NCBI GenBank assembly: GCA_036273675.1
Contig: DASUHD010000015.1
Span: 1-40,610, forward strand
Reading direction: 5' to 3'
DNA length: 40,610 bases
DNA from: DAHUXT01 sp036273675
Lineage (GTDB): Bacteria; Chloroflexota; Ktedonobacteria; Ktedonobacterales; JADMIN01
Below the pieces are notes generated by a model that worked only from the letters and a program-made list of their open reading frames with translations, was not told the origin of the DNA and ran no database searches. How positions within the stretch are numbered: the stretch's first letter is position 1; the number at the start of each line of letters is the position of its first letter. This document shows, piece after piece, positions 1 to 7,100 of the stretch. The position numbers were made by a program, and so were the translations under genes.

Positions 1-134
1 AGTGGGTCATCTGCATCGTCGTCGGCTCGGCGATCCTCTGGGTAATCGAGATCGCCAAGATTTTCCGGCGGCGCGCGGCGGCATCATCCCCAGCCGCTGC
101 CGAAACGCAAGATGTTGAGGAGCGGGCCGCATAA
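1..134 (+). CDS. C-terminal end of a P-type cation-transporting ATPase (partial)
   Basis: Only the last 44 residues are inside the window; the frame is open from base 3 to the TAA at 132-134. They form one hydrophobic helix (WVICIVVGSAILWVIEIAKI), then an Arg-rich turn and a short Ala/Glu-rich tail. A final membrane helix ending in E-I-A-K and a basic cluster is the usual C-terminus of P2-type Ca2+/Mg2+/H+ ATPases. The functional name rests on this tail alone, so substrate cannot be given. It precedes ppk2 on the same strand by about 57 bp. Confidence 0.5.
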   Translation, partial: WVICIVVGSAILWVIEIAKIFRRRAAASSPAAAETQDVEERAA

Positions 135-191
135 GCCGCGATGGATTCGGATAGATTCGACGGAAATAAGGAGCGCATTGAAAGGTGGTAG

Positions 192-1055
192 ATGATGTCG
201 AAGGTCAAAGAAAGAGAACAGGAACGTCCACAGGTCGCCCAGGATGAAAAACCTGCCCAAACTGCCCAAAAACCCGGCAAAGGGAAGTTGAAGCGCAAAG
301 AGTACGAAAAAGAAATGGCGAAGCTTCATGTCGAGCTGGTGAAATTGCAGCGCTGGGTGACACATGAGGGGCTGCGGGTCGTCATCGTGTTCGAGGGGCG
401 CGACGCGGCGGGCAAAGGTGGCACGATCAAGCGCATTAGAGAACGGGTCAGCCCACGCGTCTTCCGGCATGTGGCGCTGCCCAAGCCAACCGAGCGCGAG
501 AAGACCGAGATCTACTTCCAACGCTACATGGCGCATTTCCCGGCGGCGGGTGAAGTCATCATCTTCGACCGCAGCTGGTATAACCGGGCTGGCGTCGAAC
601 ATGTGATGGGCTTCTGCACCGACAAACAATATGAGGAGTTCCTCAAGAATACCCCTGACATCGAGCGCCTTTTCGTCGAGCAGGGCATCATCCTGATCAA
701 GTACTGGCTTGAGGTCAGCGAGGAAGAGCAGGATCGCCGCTTCAAGGCCAGGATTGGCGATGGCAGAAAGATCTGGAAGCTCAGCCCGATGGATATCGAG
801 TCGCATCGTCGCTGGTATGACTACTCGCGGGCCAGGGATGCCATGTTCGAGGCGACCGATACGCTCGTTTCGCCCTGGTATATCGTCAACGCGAACGTGA
901 AGAGGCGCGCGCGCCTGAACTGTATCGCACACCTGTTGAGTTTGATCCCCTACAAGGATCTCCCACAGGAGGAGATCAAACTCGGCAAGCCGCACCATCG
1001 CAACGGTTATAAACAGCCGGATCGGGCCTATCACCTGGTTCCCGAAGTCTATTAA
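192..1055 (+). CDS. ppk2: Polyphosphate kinase 2 (class I PPK2)
   Basis: A 287-residue cytosolic kinase of the PPK2 family, which moves phosphate between polyphosphate and nucleoside di- or monophosphates. The Walker A loop GRDAAGKGG lies at residues 69-77, the Walker B/substrate segment FDRSWYNR at 125-132, and the lid region with its Arg/Lys cluster (RFKARIGDGRKIWKLSP) at about 183-199. A single PPK2 domain of this length is typical. The first 35 residues are a charged Lys/Glu/Gln leader outside the domain. The start is ATG 192, after AAAGGTGG at about 179-186; ATG 195 is an alternative in the same frame. Whether it favours ADP, GDP or AMP cannot be read reliably. A GC-rich 8-bp stem-loop follows the stop. 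Confidence 0.93.
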   Translation: MMSKVKEREQERPQVAQDEKPAQTAQKPGKGKLKRKEYEKEMAKLHVELVKLQRWVTHEGLRVVIVFEGRDAAGKGGTIKRIRERVSPRVFRHVALPKPTEREKTEIYFQRYMAHFPAAGEVIIFDRSWYNRAGVEHVMGFCTDKQYEEFLKNTPDIERLFVEQGIILIKYWLEVSEEEQDRRFKARIGDGRKIWKLSPMDIESHRRWYDYSRARDAMFEATDTLVSPWYIVNANVKRRARLNCIAHLLSLIPYKDLPQEEIKLGKPHHRNGYKQPDRAYHLVPEVY

Positions 1056-1421
1056 TCAGCGACGATCATGGGAGTAGGCCAGCTTCGCGGCCTGAAGGCC
1101 GCGGCTAATTGCCCTCCGTGCTCCCGTTTCGCTGAGGGCGTTCGGACTAATACGTAGAAGTCCATATTGCTGGTAGGCCTCTCCCCTTTGGGAGAGTGGA
1201 CATGCTCCCGCACAGGGCTAGTTCAAGACTCGCCTTTTGCTCCCGCTTTTGGGGCGAGGTTCACATCGTGCGCCTGACATATGCTGCTGGTGATGGCGCG
1301 GAGGCTATAGCGCTAGACGCAGACAGGCGCGTTTCAGGCATCATCACCGATCCGGTCTATGGGGCATAGGCCGCAAGCCAGGTATGCACGTGAATGCGAT
1401 GAAAAGAAGCGAGGGGAGCAA
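1056..1421. other. Intergenic region with two hairpins, no convincing gene
   Basis: This 366-bp gap holds two perfect hairpins. One has 8-bp arms (CGCGGCCT/AGGCCGCG, 1086-1103), 31 bases after the ppk2 stop. The other has 7-bp arms with a 4-base loop (CTCTCCC/GGGAGAG, 1179-1196). Neither is followed by a T-run, so neither is a textbook intrinsic terminator, though the first is placed as a ppk2 transcript end would be. A 33-codon GTG frame at 1268-1369 has a plausible composition but no recognised match. I see no tRNA or other RNA gene. Confidence 0.5.
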
Positions 1422-2021
1422 ATGGATACGTCGATGAACGCCGCGGCGCAATCGCAGACCGCGGAGACCCGCCAGGCGGCGCAGGAGCTGAGCAAGTGGT
1501 GGTGGGGGTGGCTCGTCAGTGGAATCCTGTGGATTCTCGCCTCAATCGTCATTCTGCAATTCAAGAATAGCTCGATCACGCTCGTCGGCATCGTGATCGG
1601 CATCATGTTCCTGGTGGCAGGAATAGAGGAGTTGACCGTTGCGTTTGTCTCCGGCGGATGGCGATGGCTCTGGGCCGTCTTCGGGGTAATCCTCCTCATT
1701 GGAGGCATCTACGCCCTGATTAACCCGGTGCAGACCTTCCTCGCGGTGGCCAATCTGCTCGGCTTCCTGTTCGCGCTGGTCGGCATCTTCTGGACGATTG
1801 AAGCATTCGCGACGATGGGGACCAATTCGCTGTGGTGGCTCGGCCTGATCTCGGGGATCATGATGATTCTGCTGGGATTCTGGGCTGGCGGGCAGTTCCT
1901 CGTCACGCAGGCCTACACGCTGCTTATCTTCGCGGGAGTCTGGGCGCTGCTGCATGGCATCACCGACATCATCAAGGCGTTCGCGATCAAACGGATGGGT
2001 ACCACGATGGTGGCCGCGTAG
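1422..2021 (+). CDS. HdeD-like integral membrane protein (DUF308)
   Basis: A 199-residue protein with a short polar N-terminus followed by about six hydrophobic helices packed in pairs, the layout of the HdeD/DUF308 family. Family members are implicated in acid stress in enterobacteria; elsewhere the role is unknown. The frame is open from 1359, but ATG 1422 is chosen because GAGGGGAG sits at 1411-1418 and the upstream residues are highly charged and unlike a membrane-protein N-terminus. It is followed after 187 bp by a second membrane/stress protein on the same strand. Function here is inferred from family only. Confidence 0.82.
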   Translation: MDTSMNAAAQSQTAETRQAAQELSKWWWGWLVSGILWILASIVILQFKNSSITLVGIVIGIMFLVAGIEELTVAFVSGGWRWLWAVFGVILLIGGIYALINPVQTFLAVANLLGFLFALVGIFWTIEAFATMGTNSLWWLGLISGIMMILLGFWAGGQFLVTQAYTLLIFAGVWALLHGITDIIKAFAIKRMGTTMVAA

Positions 2022-2208
2022 GCGTCGATAGCAGCCATCGCTCACGGGAGGACAACACGAGCCTCTCAGCCTCCCGTTGAGGATGGCGCGGCTGGACCAG
2101 GCCCGCGTTACACAGCCTGGCAAGTACCCCATCACGGCATGGCCGCCGGGGCGAGTGATTGCGAAATTGTGTTTGTGCTGGACGCACAGGACGCACAGGA
2201 GGACTGGG

Positions 2209-2922
2209 ATGAGCAAAGAGAGCGATGTACCCGTAGAAGTCGTGCTCGCCGCATTCAATGACGAGGATGGCGCTGAGAAAGCGCTGGGCGAACTCAAGCA
2301 GGCCAAGAAAGATCGGCTGATTGGCATCCGCAACGCCGCCGTCCTCTGGAAGGATGATAAAGGCAAGCTCCACTTCAAGGAGACAGCCGACATGCGCGGC
2401 GGCAAAGGCGCAGTGATTGGCGGTGTCATCGGTGGGGTGGTCGGCCTGGTCTTCCCGCCATCGATCCTCGCCAGTGCGGCGGTGGGAGCCGCCATCGGTG
2501 GATTCTCCGCCAAGCTGCACGACGCCGGATTCCCCGACGACCGCCTGCGCGAGGTCGGCAAAGGGCTGAAGCCCAACACCTCGGCGCTGATTGCCGTGAT
2601 TGAGGATGTCTGGGTGCGCGAGGTCGAGGCTGAGCTTCGCCAGTACGGCGCGGATGTCGTCACCGAGGCGGTGCGCGCGGATATCGCCTCGCAGCTCGAA
2701 TCCGAGAAGGTCGAGGTTCCGGTGGCCGGTAGCGCGACGACTGGCGCAACCAACACCACAGCAACAGCATCTGATACATCCGCGTCGAGCGCATCCACAC
2801 AGGGCGCGGCGACGCCTGGCACATCCACCCCGGATACTTCGACCACCGCTCCGGCCAGTGGCGAGACTCCTCCGCCCGAGTCTACCGCATCTGGCAGCGA
2901 CACCGGGCCAAACCCCGCCTAG
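2209..2922 (+). CDS. DUF1269 membrane protein with glycine zipper and long Ser/Thr/Ala tail
   Basis: A 237-residue protein. Residues 8-60 form the alpha/beta domain typical of DUF1269 (ending in a KGKLHFKET-like strand). It is followed by a Gly/Ala-rich zipper hairpin (GGKGAVIGGVIGGVVGLVFP, about 64-85), a second soluble segment, and from about residue 175 a disordered Thr/Ser/Ala/Pro tail of some 60 residues. ATG 2209 is chosen over upstream frame positions because AGGAGG lies at 2197-2202. Two 9-bp tandem copies (GGACGCACA) directly precede the ribosome binding site. A relative lies at 21148-21732 on the other strand. DUF1269 proteins have no settled biochemical role; membrane association is inferred from the zipper. 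Confidence 0.8.
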   Translation: MSKESDVPVEVVLAAFNDEDGAEKALGELKQAKKDRLIGIRNAAVLWKDDKGKLHFKETADMRGGKGAVIGGVIGGVVGLVFPPSILASAAVGAAIGGFSAKLHDAGFPDDRLREVGKGLKPNTSALIAVIEDVWVREVEAELRQYGADVVTEAVRADIASQLESEKVEVPVAGSATTGATNTTATASDTSASSASTQGAATPGTSTPDTSTTAPASGETPPPESTASGSDTGPNPA

Positions 2923-3101
2923 GCCGCTGCTGCCACACACCATTGGCAATGAAGTGAGAGCGCGACGAGCAACGTAACCGTCGCGCTCGCTCCGTCTGCA
3001 TATATCTTCTCATGCCCCGCGAGCGAAAATCCACCGCGTTCTTGCCGAGCGCCACTGTGTATGCGCCCTGACTTCGCCCTACTTCTTCTCTGGCTAAAGC
3101 G

Positions 3102-3443
3102 CTAGCTCACGGCTGGCTGATGACGCTCTGCGCGGCCCCGCATTGCGAACCACGCCCCCACAAGCAGGAACACCGCAGGAATCAGCGCCCACCAGCCAAT
3201 TGCGAAGAAGAAGCCGATGGCACAGAGCACCAGCAGGATCGCCCCTACCTCTGGGATGAACATGGCCAGAATCGCGGCGATGCAGGCGACAATCGCGACC
3301 AGCGTCCCAATGATCACATGCCCGCCGCTGTCCGTTATGCCAACGATCTGCCCGACGAATCGCGTCGCGGAATTGATGATGTTAATCACAAAGCCGATAA
3401 CACCACCAGCGATGCCAAAGATCAAAGCCAGCAGCCTGTTCAT
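3102..3443 (-). CDS. Small integral membrane protein, unknown function
   Basis: A 113-residue protein starting MNRLLALIFGIAGG. It has three or more hydrophobic helices, including a Gly-rich N-terminal helix and a C-terminal pair (LVLCAIGFFFAIGWWALIPA) before a short basic tail. The frame extends upstream to 3599, but ATG 3443 is preceded at the right distance by AGGAGG (minus strand, about 3450-3455), and the extra residues would be an Arg/Ser-rich leader, so the shorter form is preferred. It converges with the DUF1269 gene and stands alone. I do not recognise a named family. Confidence 0.7.
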   Translation of the reverse strand: MNRLLALIFGIAGGVIGFVINIINSATRFVGQIVGITDSGGHVIIGTLVAIVACIAAILAMFIPEVGAILLVLCAIGFFFAIGWWALIPAVFLLVGAWFAMRGRAERHQPAVS

Positions 3444-3809
3444 ATTCAGCCTCCTGTCTACTGTTGCATGCGCTCCACGCATGCTTGTCTCGTCCCTGCT
3501 CGCGCGTTCAATGGCCGAAGCGCCGCGGGTCGGCAGGGAGGGTGACCTTGCGCGACTCGCCAGGTTGCAGCTCAGCGCCTTGGCCACATGCCTTACCACC
3601 TATCAATTCGTGATTGTTGCGTGCGGATATGCCTCACTCGAATGGTGGGATTTCAGGGCGAGTTGTAGCCCTCGCCCTTTGGATGGGTAGATAGGTGATA
3701 GGTGATAAGTGATATGCGCTACGATACATCGTCTATCCTCGCTGACCAGTCGTTCGTGTCACGCAGAAGCGCATGCGAGCTACCCACTCAGGTGAAGAAG
3801 GTAAGGAAC
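3444..3809. other. Intergenic region with a 7-bp triple repeat
   Basis: No gene is supported between the small membrane protein and the cydB remnant. The frames here are short, Arg/Ser-rich and lack ribosome binding sites. A triple 7-bp tandem repeat (TAGGTGA, TAGGTGA, TAAGTGA) lies at 3692-3712. No hairpin with a T-run was seen. Confidence 0.4.
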
Positions 3810-3941
3810 TCAACTGGTCTCTTCGGTGGGCGCCAGCGTCGAGACAAACGCTGCCACGATCGTTTCGGTTCACACTCGTGGGCGCGCCTTGAAGACGCGG
3901 AGCAGATACCACAGCAGAGGCCAATGCAGAGCCAGCCCAAG
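3810..3941 (-). pseudogene. Decayed 3' end of a second cydB
   Basis: On the minus strand, the frame read from 3941 to 3873 gives LGLALHWPLLWYLLRVFKAR followed by PRV. This aligns without gaps to residues 318-340 of the intact CydB upstream (LGLVVLFPSLWYLFRVVKRT, then PRP), with 15 of 23 residues identical by my count. A TGA at 3870-3872 interrupts it; the same frame then continues with an AAFVSTLAP segment, which resembles AAFVASLPL in CydB, to a second stop at 3810-3812. DNA identity over part of the block is only about 65%, so this is an old copy and not a recent duplication. Upstream of 3941 the resemblance fades. It lies about 140 bp downstream of the intact cydB, on the same strand. Confidence 0.65.
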
Positions 3942-4079
3942 CTGTCGCCAGCAAACAATAGCCTCTTAAGAGTTCCTATCACAACCTGCTCTTAGCTGCG
4001 GCATTCATACCGCGAAGCTGGCCTATTCCCATCATTGCCATTGGGGCATGACGGTTTTGTTAGGTGTTCTAAGCGCATG

Positions 4080-5417
4080 CTATCGATGCGCATGCGCGCT
4101 CCGATGCCGTTGGTTGCGCCGACGCTGGATACGTTCAATTCCCTGGCGCATGCCACGGTTCATGCCGCGTCCCAATCCGTCTAACAGACCGGTAATGAGG
4201 GGGGCGGCGGCGATTGCGAACAAGGCAGTGAGCACCGGCACAATTCGTTGCATGGTGGGGCTGCCCGGCAGCGCGACTGTCGAGGCTTGGGCAGACAGCG
4301 CGTCGGAGCTTTGTTGCGGCACATCAGGCAAATCGGCGAGCGGGAGCGATGCGACAAAGGCAGCCGTCGTGACCCTAGCCCCAGCCGAAGGCGTGCTGGG
4401 CCTCGGGGTACGCTTGACGACCCTGAAGAGATACCAGAGCGAGGGAAAGAGCACCACCAGGCCAAGGAGGGAGACAATCAGCAGCGGCCCGAGCACAGAC
4501 GCTGGGCTGGCGGCATTGTCCACCGTCACGTCTGGCACGATCAAGTATGGCCATTGGGCAACACCCCAGGCCAGGAAGATACAAGCCGTCTCCGCTGCCA
4601 CCAGGACGCGGGCAAGAAAGTCGAGACGGCGCAGCAACGCGGCGGCCGTGGCCAGGCCGATCACCATTGCGGCAATGGCGAATGGCAGCGCCTTGCCGAT
4701 CAGCCCTTGCCAGAGAGTGGGCGCCGCGGAGATCGCAAGCACCGCCGCCAGCGCCCCCAGCGCCGCGGTCACCGCGCCAGCGATGAGCGCACGCAGCCGA
4801 AATTCCTCGGCGACTTCATTGTCTCCCGCCTCGCGGGCGTCAATGGTAAGGTAGGTCGCGGCAAGGACCGAGCAGAGCGCCACCGCAAAGAGGCCGCAGG
4901 CGAGGGCGAAGGGGGTCGTCCAGGTCGTCCACGGGTTGTCTTGCACCTGCAGCGGTGGTCCCGTTGAGACACGAATGTTACCGCTCGCCAACGCCCCCGC
5001 TATCGCGCCGAAGAGAAACGGTGTGATCGTGCTCGCAATGCTGAAGACATAGCCCCAGCGCGCGCCTGAGCCAACTTCCCTGCCATAGTTCGAGCGAAAG
5101 CTGAACGCGGCCCCACGCAACACGATGCCAATGACGACCAGTGTAATTGGGATGAAGAGGGCGGTCGAGATCCCTGCATAGACAATGGGGAAGGCTGTCC
5201 ACGTGACGACCAGCACAAAGATGAGCCAGACATTGTTGGACTCCCAGACGGGTCCCATCCCGCGAGCAATCACCGCACGCTGCCGCTCTGCCGTCCGTCC
5301 TCTGGCAAGCAAGTCCCAGACACCGCCGCCAAAATCGGCGCCACCGAGCACAGCGTAAGCGATCAACGCCACCCAGGCGAGGGCTGCGGCCAATGCAGCC
5401 AGGGTGCTCTGTGACAT
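4080..5417 (-). CDS. cydB: Cytochrome bd-type quinol oxidase subunit II, with C-terminal extension
   Basis: A 445-residue polytopic membrane protein. The N-terminal helix with YAVLGGADFGGGVWDLL and the following GPVWESNNVWLIF segment are the conserved start of CydB, which pairs with CydA to carry electrons from quinol to O2. Eight or so further helices follow, ending at LWYLFRVVKR (about residue 336). CydB is usually 330-380 residues. Here about 105 residues are added: a Pro/Ser/Ala linker, one more hydrophobic helix (VPVLTALFAIAAAPLITGLL) and an Arg/His-rich tail. Start ATG 5417; minus-strand upstream sequence has AGGTGATTACCT close by. It follows cydA after 218 bp, in the same direction. 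No cydX, cydC or cydD is present in the window. Confidence 0.88.
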   Translation of the reverse strand: MSQSTLAALAAALAWVALIAYAVLGGADFGGGVWDLLARGRTAERQRAVIARGMGPVWESNNVWLIFVLVVTWTAFPIVYAGISTALFIPITLVVIGIVLRGAAFSFRSNYGREVGSGARWGYVFSIASTITPFLFGAIAGALASGNIRVSTGPPLQVQDNPWTTWTTPFALACGLFAVALCSVLAATYLTIDAREAGDNEVAEEFRLRALIAGAVTAALGALAAVLAISAAPTLWQGLIGKALPFAIAAMVIGLATAAALLRRLDFLARVLVAAETACIFLAWGVAQWPYLIVPDVTVDNAASPASVLGPLLIVSLLGLVVLFPSLWYLFRVVKRTPRPSTPSAGARVTTAAFVASLPLADLPDVPQQSSDALSAQASTVALPGSPTMQRIVPVLTALFAIAAAPLITGLLDGLGRGMNRGMRQGIERIQRRRNQRHRSAHAHR

Positions 5418-5536
5418 AGGTAATCACCTGCCTACTGTGCATGCGAATGCGGGAGGTTAAAACCGCGCCTGAACGGCCTTGCTCACGCGCGGCCACAAAA
5501 CCTGCCTGCGTAGGTTACAGAGACATACCCTCAACG

Positions 5537-5625
5537 GTGCAGACTGCATAGGTACGGTCTGGACTGGAGTCCGCGCAGGCAGACTTCGTGGCCGCAGGCC
5601 GTTTAGGCGCGACTTCAGTCGCCAG
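5537..5625. repeat. Multi-hairpin intergenic repeat between cydA and cydB
   Basis: The cydA-cydB gap carries three short dyads in a row: GGACT-GG-AGTCC (5561-5572), GGCC-GCA-GGCC (5590-5600) and GCGACT-TC-AGTCGC (5609-5622). The arrangement resembles a class of dispersed intergenic repeats with a GACTTCAGTCGC core that I recall from other Chloroflexota and soil bacterial genomes; this is memory, not a search. It lies between two genes expected to be co-expressed, so it may act as a processing or attenuation element, or be inert. Confidence 0.4.
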
Positions 5626-5635
5626 CGCCAACGCG

Positions 5636-6979
5636 CTATTCGGCGCTGCCAGCAACTTTCTTCTCCGGGTTGAACGTCTTGCGCTCGCGCGCGAGGCGTC
5701 GTAGCAACCCAATGGTCGCTACCGCCAGGGCAAAATAAATGGCCAGGAAGACAAATAGAAAGACCGCGACACCGCTATTCGTCGTGACGCCGTCGCTCGT
5801 CCGCATGATGTTGTAAATGATCCAGGGCTGCCGCCCTAGCTCGGCCGTCACCCATCCCGCCTCGAGAGCCACAAACGTGAGCGGGCTGCAAATCAACAAC
5901 ACCCAGAGCAGCCAGCGCGCGGTTGGCACGGTCTTGTGCTGCCGAAAGTAGAAGAACCAGAAGACGAGGGGTACGAGCAGAAAAAGCCCGCCCAGGGTCG
6001 CCATCGTATCGAAGGCCAGGTGGGCAATTGGCACGAGCGCAGGGCCGGGCCACGTATTCTCCGCAAAGGCGTCCATGCCGGTGACGGTGGCATCGAAGCG
6101 ATTAAACGCGAGGAAGCTCAGCATATCCGGGATATTGATGGAGAAATAGATCTGCTGCGCCGCCGTGTCCACCCACCCAAAGAGCGCCAGCGGCGCATGC
6201 GCGGTGGTCTGAAACAGGCCTTCGATGCTGGCCAGCTTCTGTGGCTGGTTGCGCGCGAGCGCCTCGCCAATCCAGCTTCCGGCAATCGCTTGCGGGACAA
6301 TCATCACCGCCGCGACGATCATCCCAAGCAGCACGCCCCGGCGGTGATAGCTATCGTTGCGGCTGCGGAGCATGCCAGCGGCATATACCGCGGCGATGGT
6401 AAAGCCAGTGACCTGATACGCCGCGACAAGCATATGAATCGCCTGCGAGGGCGCCATAGGGTTAAACATCGCCGCAATCGGATCAATGTTTGTCGCGGCG
6501 CCATTGGCGAGCGTGAAGCCAGTCGGCGTGTTCATCCATGAGTTGACCGACAGGATAAACTGCGAGGCAAGCGCTCCCGTGATCACCACAGGAAACGAGC
6601 AGAGCCAATGAGCGCGGGGCGAGAGGCGATCCCAGCCGAAAAGATAGAGGCCCAGAAAGATCGCCTCCAGGAAGAAGCAGAAACCCTCGAAGGTGAACAT
6701 CAGCCCAAAGATGCCCGAGCCAAAGGCCATGAAGCGCGGCCAGAGCAGCCCGAACTCGAACGAGAGCGCGGTGCCAGAGACCGCGCCCACGACGAAGAGG
6801 ATGCCAGCCGCCCGGCTCCAGCGCCGCGCCAGGACATACCAGGTGGCGTCGCGCTTGCGCAGCCCAATGCCTTCAGCGATGCAGAACATGAGTGGCAGGC
6901 CGATGCCAAGCGCGGCGAAGACAATATGGAAGGCCAGCGATACCGCCAGTGACACGCGCGCCGCAACGTCCGAGCTCAT
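5636..6979 (-). CDS. cydA: Cytochrome bd-type quinol oxidase subunit I
   Basis: The catalytic subunit of a bd-type oxidase, 447 residues with about nine helices. Seen directly: His18 in the first helix (the heme b595 ligand position), GTALSFEFGLLWPRF, His180 in SQAIHMLVAAY (b558 ligand position), Q-loop Lys/Glu in KLASIEG (matching the quinol-site pair of the E. coli enzyme), and the signature GRQPW near 380. The b558 Met candidate lies in AFDTMATLGG; the residue two before it, Arg in the E. coli enzyme, is Asp. The short Q-loop puts it with short-loop/CIO-like oxidases. Start ATG 6979 (GGAG 8 bases upstream); 15 further upstream codons are polar and unlikely. It is third in the ndh-GMC-cydA-cydB series. 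Confidence 0.93.
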   Translation of the reverse strand: MSSDVAARVSLAVSLAFHIVFAALGIGLPLMFCIAEGIGLRKRDATWYVLARRWSRAAGILFVVGAVSGTALSFEFGLLWPRFMAFGSGIFGLMFTFEGFCFFLEAIFLGLYLFGWDRLSPRAHWLCSFPVVITGALASQFILSVNSWMNTPTGFTLANGAATNIDPIAAMFNPMAPSQAIHMLVAAYQVTGFTIAAVYAAGMLRSRNDSYHRRGVLLGMIVAAVMIVPQAIAGSWIGEALARNQPQKLASIEGLFQTTAHAPLALFGWVDTAAQQIYFSINIPDMLSFLAFNRFDATVTGMDAFAENTWPGPALVPIAHLAFDTMATLGGLFLLVPLVFWFFYFRQHKTVPTARWLLWVLLICSPLTFVALEAGWVTAELGRQPWIIYNIMRTSDGVTTNSGVAVFLFVFLAIYFALAVATIGLLRRLARERKTFNPEKKVAGSAE

Positions 6980-7100
6980 GTGCGCACTCCATTCTCTCCG
7001 ATCTCTCGATCTGGCGCGGCGCATGCGGATGCCGCCACAACCACATGCGCCCTAACCCGCAGATGCCCGCGGCCGCCGGGGTCAGGTGAGCACTGAGCGC

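Noticed and set aside
1268..1369. 33-codon frame after ppk2 with a CBS-like RVSGIITD ending
   Set aside because: Too short to be a domain, weak ribosome site, and no extension of the similarity upstream. It may be a gene remnant, but the evidence is insufficient.
1542..2903. Long minus-strand frame of 453 codons opposite HdeD and DUF1269 genes
   Set aside because: It is antisense to two genes with clear ribosome binding sites and domains. Its product is Arg/Pro/Ser-rich with no domain and no ribosome site.
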